Below, piece by piece: positions 1 to 4,851 of a stretch of DNA of 5,041 nt. The DNA comes from Candidatus Sigynarchaeota archaeon. GTDB lineage: Archaea; Asgardarchaeota; Jordarchaeia; Jordarchaeales; Jordarchaeaceae. Each line of letters starts with the position of its first letter. The stretch's first letter is position 1. The notes beneath the pieces were generated by a model. It saw nothing but the letters and a program-made list of their open reading frames with translations, made no database searches and was not told where the DNA came from. Where the stretch lies: the NCBI GenBank assembly GCA_030587505.1, contig JAUQYY010000244.1, positions 1-5,041 on the forward strand. Reading direction: 5' to 3'. Both the position numbers and the translations under genes were made by a program.

Positions 1-222
1 TTCGCGGCGCTCATAGCTCTGAGGCAGGTCGGGGCTCCGTTAAGTGTTATTGAGAGTATTGAGGTTTCACAGCCCGAAGTTGTTCTGATACTTCTGTTAC
101 CAATTGCCTTCTCCTTCCCGATGGCCGCTTTCATAATAAGCCTCGTTAAAGAATACGGGAAGAAGGAACCTAAGAAGAAGGAGCCGGAGAAAGAGGCTGG
201 GGCTAAAGAAAAAGTAGAGTGA
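1..222 (+). CDS. C-terminal fragment of a membrane protein with a charged tail (partial)
   Basis: The reading frame is open from base 1 to a TGA at 220-222 and gives the last 73 residues of a protein whose start lies outside the window. The fragment contains one clear hydrophobic stretch (about residues 28-50, VVLILLLPIAFSFPMAAFII plus flanks), which reads as a membrane segment. A weaker hydrophobic patch at the very beginning may be the end of another segment. After the last membrane segment comes a cytoplasmic-looking tail of about 23 residues made almost only of K, E, P, G and A, with no fold signature. I do not recognise the family; a transporter or other multi-pass protein is possible but not shown. 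The gene ends 12 bases before the stop of the convergent gene on the other strand, and no terminator is visible between them. Confidence 0.7.
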   Translation, partial: FAALIALRQVGAPLSVIESIEVSQPEVVLILLLPIAFSFPMAAFIISLVKEYGKKEPKKKEPEKEAGAKEKVE

Positions 223-234
223 AGAGGGGTTACT

Positions 235-807
235 TCAAATATAATTTGATTTCCCTAGGAGAACTTTTTCGTACCTATCTTTTAGAAGCGAAGTCAGGTT
301 TTCGCTCTCCCTTCTGGTTTCCAGAACTTTCTTCATAAATTTGTCTGAGCTTTCTTTGAGGTCCTTCTTGGCGATTTCTGACAGGTCCGAGTTATCACTA
401 ACCTTCAGATAGTTTTTTATGTTCCTTTGAAGTTCGCTTAGCAGCTCCCTCTGGGACCTAATCATGGAAATAAAATTCGAGGTCATAACCTGTACACGAT
501 TCTTTATCATCTCCAAACTTATTAAATCGGTCATAATTCTCTCAAAATTAAACAAATGCTCATCTGTGTCGTATATGCAGTCTATGGCTTTTTCTCCGTT
601 CTTTATTCTGTCACCGTCCGAGTTGGGTGACATGAGAGAGGCCAACGCCTCCGAGAGTCGCGTAACCTCCAAGTCGTACTTTTCTCTGGTGTCGTTAAAC
701 TCCAGCAGGATTCTGCTCATATCCTTAAGGAGGGACTCGTTTCTCAAAAAGATCACCTCACCCAAGAATTGAAAACTAGGAATCCGCGTTCTGAGCGTCA
801 CTTCCAC
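235..807 (-). CDS. Uncharacterised 190-residue helical/coiled-coil protein
   Basis: I do not recognise this protein. It starts with GTG at 805-807, preceded by AAGGAG (815-820) at a 7-base spacing, which favours this start over the internal ATG at 718-720 (residue 30), where the AAGGAT motif directly abuts the codon. The product is rich in K, E, R, L and S and has long stretches of probable amphipathic helix, roughly residues 24-60, 80-133 and 140-182, with hydrophobic residues at heptad-like spacing, so a coiled-coil or helical bundle is likely. There is no signal peptide or membrane segment, and only one cysteine (residue 77), so no metal or Fe-S site. A gap rich in N, D, G and S separates the first two helical blocks. 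It has its own promoter-like region and is transcribed away from the FAD dehydrogenase. Function unknown; a structural or partner-binding protein is only a guess. Confidence 0.72.
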   Translation of the reverse strand: MEVTLRTRIPSFQFLGEVIFLRNESLLKDMSRILLEFNDTREKYDLEVTRLSEALASLMSPNSDGDRIKNGEKAIDCIYDTDEHLFNFERIMTDLISLEMIKNRVQVMTSNFISMIRSQRELLSELQRNIKNYLKVSDNSDLSEIAKKDLKESSDKFMKKVLETRRESENLTSLLKDRYEKVLLGKSNYI

Positions 808-814
808 CTCGACT

Positions 815-858
815 CTCCTTCTTGTATGTAAGTATATTACCTCCTACCAAATAAAAAA
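815..858 (-). promoter_or_regulatory. Archaeal-type promoter and ribosome binding site for the coiled-coil gene
   Basis: Read on the minus strand, a T-rich box TTTTTTAT (851-858) lies with its centre about 47 bases before the GTG start. The expected archaeal transcription start, about 25 bases downstream of the box, would be near 830. That gives a leader of about 20 bases containing the AAGGAG site at 815-820. The same spacing from box to start codon is seen in front of moaA in this window, which supports both calls. The box is not a perfect TATA consensus. Confidence 0.45.
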
Positions 859-910
859 CTTAGCGGTAAAACCAGAGCAACGCACGTGTTTCCCCCAAAA
901 GGCAAGAAAC

Positions 911-930
911 AAATATATGCGTTTTTAAAA
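911..930 (+). promoter_or_regulatory. Candidate TATA region for the FAD/Fe-S operon
   Basis: AAATATAT (911-918) and TTTTTAAA (922-929) are the two AT-rich, TATA-like boxes in the divergent spacer that face the FAD dehydrogenase gene. Either would place the transcript start near 940-955, leaving a leader of about 60-110 bases depending on the start codon used. This is much longer than the roughly 20-base leaders inferred for the two minus-strand genes in the window. I cannot say which box is used. Confidence 0.3.
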
Positions 931-951
931 AGTGTTAAACCACTACTCCTG

Positions 952-1014
952 TTTCAGAATGGTGGCGTACATCCTTTCAGAACAAGGATGGAACGATTAG
1001 CTTTTCCCGAAAAG
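952..1014 (+). repeat. Inverted and direct repeats in the leader of the FAD/Fe-S operon
   Basis: Three short repeats sit between the TATA candidates and the coding region. TTTCAGAA occurs twice (952-959 and 975-982), 23 bases apart, which is about two helical turns. ATCCTT (971-976) and AAGGAT (984-989) form a perfect 6-base inverted repeat around a 7-base loop that contains part of the second direct repeat. CTTTTC (1001-1006) and GAAAAG (1009-1014) form a second inverted repeat around CC. They could be operator sites for a dimeric regulator or RNA hairpins in the leader. The sequence alone does not decide between these, and short repeats also arise by chance. Confidence 0.35.
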
Positions 1015-1048
1015 AGTGTTGATAACCCTCAGAGGAGTTCGAATAGCG

Positions 1049-2509
1049 TTGGAAATTCAGAAGATAGCCGAGGAAATAGCAAACAAGATAGGCGAAGAAA
1101 AGGTCTCAACGGAAAAGTTTCACAGAATGACCTACAGCAGAGACTGGTCCCCCAGAGATGCTAAAGAAACAATACTCCCAGACCTGGTCGTAGTTCCCTC
1201 AACAACGGAAGAGGTAGCCGAAGTAGTGAAAATCGCACACAAACACAGGATTCCGGTCGTCCCGTTCGCGGGGGGAACAGGAATGGGAGGCGGCGTCTCC
1301 CCAGTCAGGGGGGGCATAACCATAGACACGAAAGGCCTCAACAAGATTCTCGAAATAGACGAGAAAAACCTGACGGTAACCACACAGACCGGTGTAACCG
1401 TCCTAAACCTGAACCGGGAGCTTGAAAAGCACGGTTTATGGTGGCCTCACGACCCCGAGAGCAAGCCCTCGTCCACCGTCGGCGCAGCCGTATCCTGCGA
1501 TAACGACAGCACCTTCGGCATAAAGTACGGAAAACTGGTAGACTACCTTCTCAACGCGGTGATTGTAACAGGCACCGGAGAAATTGTGAGGTTGGGCCAC
1601 AGAAAGGCGCTGTGCACCTCCACAGGCTACAAGCTACACTGGCTCCTAATCGGCGCTGAAGGCACACTCGGAATAGTGACGGAGGTCACCCTGAAGGTTT
1701 TCCCAAAACCAGAAACGAGGGCGGTTGAGGCGGCGGTCTTCAAATCCATCTCAGAAGCCATAGGTGCTCTACAAAGACTCCTCACGGCGGGTCTAAGCGT
1801 CGAAAGCGCACACATCAACTGTAAGAAACGCCTGGGATTCTACACTCACGCCTATCGAGAAAAGTACGGGAGGGAACCCGAAATCCCCGACTGGGCCGAG
1901 GCGCTCCTATTCGTATCCTTCAACGGCGACGAGGAAGTGGTTCGATTCTCGCACCAATACGCTCTAAGAATACTTCAAGAAAGCGGGGGCCTGAAAGTGA
2001 AAGAGCAGGAAATCATCGACGGATGGTGGACCAGCAAACACACACTCAAATTCGAACCCTACAAACAGAAATGGCCAGACTCCCAGAGAACCAAGAAATT
2101 CGGAGCAGCAGACCTAGGCATCCCGATAGGCAGAATCGAAGAAGCCTACCAAAAATTCCTACAAATCGCGGAAAAAAACCAGATCGAGGTACTCGGCATG
2201 TGCGTCTACAACGAGAGACCCAACCGCATAAGCCCAAGCATAAGCTTCGCAGTGTTTGTGGACGACAGCAACCCCGACGAAGTGAGACGCTTCTACAAGT
2301 ACGTTGAAGAAATGAGCAAAATGGCCGTAGATCTGGGGGGAACAATGAGCACATACATCGGAGACGGGGACCGCCTGGGCGGCTTCAACCGGTACGAGCA
2401 CGGGGAGGCACTAAACTACATGAAAAAAATCAAAGAAGTCTTCGACCCAGAAAACATAATGAACCCCGGAAAAAAGTTCGAATCCCGCTGGATAAAACCC
2501 GAAAAATAA
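1049..2509 (+). CDS. FAD-linked oxidoreductase, GlcD/Dld (glycolate/D-lactate dehydrogenase) family
   Basis: The product is a soluble flavoprotein of the VAO/PCMH superfamily, 486 residues from the start chosen here and normal in length for the family. The N-terminal FAD-binding domain (about residues 40-225) shows PDLVVVPSTTEEV, the pyrophosphate-binding loop PFAGGTGMGGGVSP (72-85), TTQTGVT (111-117), HDPESKPSSTVGAAV (134-148) and LIGAEGTLGIVTEVTLKVFP. The C-terminal FAD-oxidase domain ends in the family-typical FDPENIMNPGK (465-475). Relatives oxidise 2-hydroxyacids such as glycolate or D-lactate and pass electrons to an Fe-S partner, and such a partner gene follows after 60 bases. The usual HxGDGNxH and SGEHGIG histidine motifs are absent; GGTMSTYIGDGDR (430-442) stands in place of the second, so the substrate is uncertain. 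I chose the TTG at 1049 because GAGGAG (1032-1037) precedes it by 11 bases; a GTG at 1016 in the same frame would add 11 residues but has no good ribosome binding site. No signal peptide or membrane segment is seen. Confidence 0.9.
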   Translation: MEIQKIAEEIANKIGEEKVSTEKFHRMTYSRDWSPRDAKETILPDLVVVPSTTEEVAEVVKIAHKHRIPVVPFAGGTGMGGGVSPVRGGITIDTKGLNKILEIDEKNLTVTTQTGVTVLNLNRELEKHGLWWPHDPESKPSSTVGAAVSCDNDSTFGIKYGKLVDYLLNAVIVTGTGEIVRLGHRKALCTSTGYKLHWLLIGAEGTLGIVTEVTLKVFPKPETRAVEAAVFKSISEAIGALQRLLTAGLSVESAHINCKKRLGFYTHAYREKYGREPEIPDWAEALLFVSFNGDEEVVRFSHQYALRILQESGGLKVKEQEIIDGWWTSKHTLKFEPYKQKWPDSQRTKKFGAADLGIPIGRIEEAYQKFLQIAEKNQIEVLGMCVYNERPNRISPSISFAVFVDDSNPDEVRRFYKYVEEMSKMAVDLGGTMSTYIGDGDRLGGFNRYEHGEALNYMKKIKEVFDPENIMNPGKKFESRWIKPEK

Positions 2510-2558
2510 CCCGGAGAAAAGAAAAATCCTCACAAGAAAGGCGAAAAGAAGACCAAAA

Positions 2559-2563
2559 GGTGA
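2559..2563 (+). promoter_or_regulatory. Ribosome binding site that fixes the start of the Fe-S subunit
   Basis: GGTGA lies 6 bases before the ATG at 2570, in a purine-rich 60-base spacer after the FAD gene. It shows that the true start of the Fe-S gene is upstream of the frame break, because no comparable site precedes the TTG at 2727 in the downstream frame. No separate promoter is evident in the spacer, which fits a two-gene operon. Confidence 0.6.
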
Positions 2564-2569
2564 AGACGG

Positions 2570-2740
2570 ATGCGAATAGAAGAATACAAAGACGACATAT
2601 ACACGTGTAATCGAAGTCGCTGCGGATTCTGCCGCGAAGCCTGCCCGACCTATCAGGAAATGGGCTTCGAGTCTTACTCTTCTCGTGGCAGGATGCTCAT
2701 AGCGAGGGGGGTTACTGGAGGGCGTTTTGGAACCGAGTAA
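2570..2740 (+). CDS. N-terminal piece of the GlcF/HdrD-like Fe-S protein (frameshifted)
   Basis: Starting at ATG 2570 behind a good ribosome binding site, this frame gives 56 residues before a TAA at 2738-2740. Residues 13-26 carry the first 4Fe-4S motif of the family, with cysteines at 13, 18, 21 and 25 followed by proline (CX4CX2CX3CP). The usual first spacing is two residues, so two extra residues sit there. The stretch YSSRGRMLIARG (36-47) matches the conserved segment that follows cluster 1 in HdrD/GlcF/GlpC-type proteins. After residue 47 the frame loses similarity (VTGGRFGTE, then stop), while the +1 frame continues with the expected LLEGVLEPSKELLDC. The piece is therefore the amino end of the protein encoded downstream, cut off by an extra G in the run at 2706-2711. 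With five Gs the gene would read through as one 372-residue protein. It is not a separate small ferredoxin. Confidence 0.85.
   Translation: MRIEEYKDDIYTCNRSRCGFCREACPTYQEMGFESYSSRGRMLIARGVTGGRFGTE
2706..2711 (+). other. G6 run at the frame break of the Fe-S gene
   Basis: Upstream codons read GCG AGG GGG (A-R-G) up to 2710, and the conserved continuation TTA CTG GAG GGC GTT TTG (L-L-E-G-V-L) begins at 2712. One surplus base, inside a run of six Gs, separates them. Removing one G restores a single open frame from 2570 to 3689 with no missing or extra residues at the join. The cause may be a homopolymer sequencing or assembly error, a true mutation, or slippage or recoding at the run. Confidence 0.85.
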
Positions 2741-3689
2741 GGAGCTTCTGGACTGCGTAAACCTCTGTGCGACTTGTGGATACTGTCAGTCTAGATGCGC
2801 GCTCCGCAACGTTGAGGTTTTTGAAGCCTTAAGGGCGGACCTGGTGGAGCAGGGCTTCAAGGACGAGTACCACGAAAGAGCCGTGGAGGAAATCAAAAGG
2901 AACGGCAATCCCTACCTCAAACCCAGGAATGAGAGGGCTGCCTGGGCGGATGGGATTCCCTTCTCGAAAGACGCGGACACCCTGCTGTTCGCCGGTTGCA
3001 CCTACCCGTATATTTTCCCAGACTGGTTGAAATCCTCAGCCAAGCTTCTCATTGATGGCGGGCTAGAGCTGAACTACCTAGGCAATGAGGAGAACTGCTG
3101 CGGGAGCCTGATGCTCACCACTGGCTTTCTAGACGACTTCACCGAAAACGGGGAAAAGAACCTACACGCGTTCCGAGAAGCTGGTGTTAAACGCATCATC
3201 ACAGGGTGTCCCGGATGCTACAAGATCCTTGCTGAGGACTACCCAAAACACTTTGAAAACTTTGACATTGAGGTGGAACACATAACACAGGTGGTGGCGA
3301 GGATGCTTGATGAGGGAAAAATGAACCCCTCAAAGCCGGTGGAGGCAATCGTCACCTACCACGACCCCTGCCACCTCGGCAGACACATGAGAGTGTTCGA
3401 GGAACCCCGGAAAATCCTCGAAAGTATTCCTGGGCTCGAGCTGAGAGAGATGGAGAACAACAGGTTTGACGCCAAGTGCTGCGGAGCGGGCGGGGGAATG
3501 ATGGCAGCCTACCCCGAGATTGCGGTGAAAATAGCAGAGAAACGAGTAAAAGAAGCGGAAGCCACGGGAGCGGAAATGCTGGTGACAGTCTGCCCAATAT
3601 GCGAGTTCAACTTAGAAAGAGCCATCAGATACTCAGACTCACCCATAAAACTAGTAGACCTAATGGAACTCCTCAAAGAATCCCTTTAA
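2727..3689 (+). CDS. Main part of the GlcF/HdrD-like Fe-S protein with two CCG domains
   Basis: This is the electron-transfer subunit expected to work with the preceding FAD dehydrogenase. The frame is meaningful from 2712; the nominal TTG start at 2727 gives 320 residues, but the real protein begins in the other frame at 2570 (372 residues in all). The second 4Fe-4S motif lies at residues 14-24 (cysteines 14, 17, 20, 24, with alanine instead of the usual proline after the last). Two complete CCG domains follow. The first has C91, C124-C125-G126, C161 and C164; the second has C215, C251-C252-G253, C289 and C292. Both fit the CX31-39CCX35-36CXXC pattern that binds noncubane 4Fe-4S clusters in heterodisulfide reductase HdrB/HdrD and occurs in GlcF, GlpC and LldE relatives. 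There is no membrane segment. The intact pattern after the frame break argues against an old pseudogene. The exact partner or electron acceptor is not visible. Confidence 0.9.
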   Translation: MEPSKELLDCVNLCATCGYCQSRCALRNVEVFEALRADLVEQGFKDEYHERAVEEIKRNGNPYLKPRNERAAWADGIPFSKDADTLLFAGCTYPYIFPDWLKSSAKLLIDGGLELNYLGNEENCCGSLMLTTGFLDDFTENGEKNLHAFREAGVKRIITGCPGCYKILAEDYPKHFENFDIEVEHITQVVARMLDEGKMNPSKPVEAIVTYHDPCHLGRHMRVFEEPRKILESIPGLELREMENNRFDAKCCGAGGGMMAAYPEIAVKIAEKRVKEAEATGAEMLVTVCPICEFNLERAIRYSDSPIKLVDLMELLKESL

Positions 3690-3758
3690 CTTCCCTCCCA
3701 AAATCTGAAAACTCCCGGTTGGCACGGAACTGAACCGATCAGGTTGTGTGCGCTCACC

Positions 3759-3781
3759 CCCTACTTCGCCCTGTAGTAGGG
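3759..3781. terminator. Seven-base inverted repeat at the convergent junction of the Fe-S gene and moaA
   Basis: CCCTACT (3759-3765) and AGTAGGG (3775-3781) are perfect complements separated by 9 bases. The repeat spans the moaA stop codon (complement of 3761-3763) and lies about 70 bases after the Fe-S gene stop, so transcripts of either gene could form it. Neither strand shows a clear oligo(T) run after it, so a classic termination signal is not shown. It may be a 3' end structure for one or both transcripts, or chance. Confidence 0.3.
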
Positions 3782-4678
3782 TTCGCGTAGCTCAACGGCT
3801 CTCAGGAAAAGTTTCCTCAGAGCCTTGGAATCGGCTCCCTTTCTAAGCGGAGTGGCAACATCCACCAGGTTATCGTTCCGCATCAGGCAGGGTTTGAGTT
3901 TCCCGTCGCTCGTTAGTCTAATCCGAGTGCAGTTGGAGCAAAAATCGCTGTTGTGCACCGGTCTGACAACCTCCACCTCGCCCCCGCCGGGAAGAAAGTA
4001 CTTTTTCCTCTTATGCATACTCCTGGTCGCTACCCTCTCAGCGAGCCGTAGTAGTTCACTCTCCAGCGGCCCCACATCCGCGTGGAAACGCTGGAAAAAG
4101 GCTTTATCCCCGAAATCTACAAGCTCAATCACCTGCAGAATCGCATCCCTCTCCCTGGAAAATTGCACCAGATCCCAAACCTCATCCTCATTTACCCCCC
4201 TCAGGAGAACCATGTTAACTTTCACGGGGTTGAGCCCAGCCCCCACAGCTTCATCAATCCCTCTGATAACCGAGTCCAACCTGTCAAAACCCGTAATCAT
4301 CCTATACCTCTCAGGAACAAGAGAATCCAAACTAACATTCACCCTCCTCAACCCTACCTCCCTCAGTTCACTCGCCTTATCCGCAAGCAGAGTGGCGTTA
4401 GTGGTCATAGAGACTTCCTCAATCCCCGGCACAGAAGAAAGCCTCTCCACGACCTCAAAAACGTCACGGCGCAGCAGCGGCTCTCCCCCAGTCAACTTCA
4501 CCCTCCTCACTCCCTCACCCGCCGCCACCGCCACGATTCTCTCAATCTCAGAAGCCTCCAACTCACCACCAGGATTACACTCGCCCTCCCCGTGACAATA
4601 AATACACCTGAGATTACACCTATGCGTCAGGGAAACACGAATATCCCTAATAGGTCTCCCAAACCTGTCACAAACCAT
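3761..4678 (-). CDS. moaA: GTP 3',8-cyclase MoaA (molybdenum cofactor biosynthesis)
   Basis: MoaA is a cytoplasmic radical SAM enzyme that rearranges GTP to 3',8-cyclo-7,8-dihydro-GTP, the first step towards molybdopterin, also used for tungsten enzymes. The product has 305 residues, close to the archaeal family size. The SAM-binding cluster motif is CNLRCIYC (cysteines 21, 25 and 28) near the N-terminus, followed by the GGEP motif (64-67) and the TTNATLL and VNVSLDSL segments of the barrel. The second, GTP-binding cluster is given by C247, C250 and C264 (CSNCTRIRLTSDGKLKPC, spacing CX2CX13C), which separates MoaA from other radical SAM proteins. The ATG at 4678 is chosen because GGTGGAG precedes it by 7 bases; the TTG at 4711 upstream would add 11 residues unlike the family. 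The protein ends in REPYYRAK and lacks the double glycine that ends bacterial and human MoaA. It is convergent with the Fe-S gene. Confidence 0.95.
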   Translation of the reverse strand: MVCDRFGRPIRDIRVSLTHRCNLRCIYCHGEGECNPGGELEASEIERIVAVAAGEGVRRVKLTGGEPLLRRDVFEVVERLSSVPGIEEVSMTTNATLLADKASELREVGLRRVNVSLDSLVPERYRMITGFDRLDSVIRGIDEAVGAGLNPVKVNMVLLRGVNEDEVWDLVQFSRERDAILQVIELVDFGDKAFFQRFHADVGPLESELLRLAERVATRSMHKRKKYFLPGGGEVEVVRPVHNSDFCSNCTRIRLTSDGKLKPCLMRNDNLVDVATPLRKGADSKALRKLFLRAVELREPYYRAK

Positions 4679-4685
4679 ACAAGCA

Positions 4686-4730
4686 CTCCACCAACACTCT
4701 AAAACTAACAAACACTAAAAAACTTAAAAC
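4686..4730 (-). promoter_or_regulatory. Archaeal-type promoter and ribosome binding site for moaA
   Basis: On the minus strand, TTTTAAGT (4722-4729) is centred about 47 bases before the ATG. A transcript start about 25 bases downstream would fall near 4700 and leave a leader of about 21 bases. That leader contains the strong site GGTGGAG (4686-4692), 7 bases before the ATG. This suggests moaA is transcribed on its own and not only by read-through from the ferredoxin gene upstream. Confidence 0.45.
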
Positions 4731-4746
4731 TTTACCCCCCAAAACA

Positions 4747-4764
4747 CCCCCTCAAAAACGGGGG
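4747..4764. repeat. C5/G5 inverted repeat upstream of moaA
   Basis: CCCCC (4747-4751) and GGGGG (4760-4764) can pair around an 8-base AT-rich loop. The element lies between the ferredoxin gene and the moaA promoter box. It could be an additional 3' structure of the ferredoxin transcript or part of moaA control; the surrounding DNA is of low complexity, so chance is a fair alternative. Confidence 0.25.
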
Positions 4765-4821
4765 AGAACATCATCGCCCGGTCACACCAACAGAGCCAAA
4801 CCAACTCCCCGAATGTCCAAT

Positions 4822-4849
4822 CAAAAACAAAAAGCAGGAAAACAAAAGC
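4822..4849 (-). terminator. Oligo(T) terminator after the ferredoxin-type gene
   Basis: Within 3 bases of the ferredoxin stop, the minus strand reads CTTTTGTTTTCC followed by GCTTTTTGTTTTTG, giving four T-runs of 4-5 bases within about 28 bases. Archaeal RNA polymerase terminates at such T-tracts without needing a hairpin. Its place directly after the stop codon makes it a good candidate for the end of the ferredoxin transcript. Confidence 0.5.
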
Positions 4850-4851
4850 AA

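Noticed and set aside
718..720. Internal ATG as start of the coiled-coil gene
   Set aside because: Its AAGGAT motif directly abuts the codon, whereas the GTG at 807 has AAGGAG at the right distance and a promoter box behind it.
464..772. Open frame on the + strand opposite the coiled-coil gene
   Set aside because: It is the complement of a frame with a better ribosome binding site, and its translation has no recognisable features.
886..1164. 92-codon + strand frame across the leader and the start of the FAD gene
   Set aside because: It overlaps the FAD coding region out of frame, has no ribosome binding site, and its second half is a low-complexity shadow rich in R, S, N and Q.
2046..2401. 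Two overlapping minus-strand frames inside the FAD gene
   Set aside because: They lie antisense to well-conserved coding sequence, and their compositions (R, C and S rich, or without motifs) are typical of antisense shadows.
2727..2729. TTG as a true start of the Fe-S gene
   Set aside because: No ribosome binding site fits it, and conserved residues just upstream (L-L-E-G-V) are encoded in the same frame, joining to the cluster 1 segment through the G6 run.
3690..3760. Possible tRNA or small RNA in the convergent spacer
   Set aside because: No cloverleaf, T-loop motif or promoter could be found; only short inverted repeats are present.
3825..4702. Two long + strand frames opposite moaA
   Set aside because: moaA is unambiguous by its two cluster motifs; the + strand products are rich in S, T and P or N, P and H, reflecting the reverse complement of GT-rich codons.
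4712..4851. Low-complexity A/C-rich spacer as a repeat array or CRISPR leader
   Set aside because: No unit recurs at regular spacing; the runs are explained by T-tract termination and promoter elements on the minus strand.
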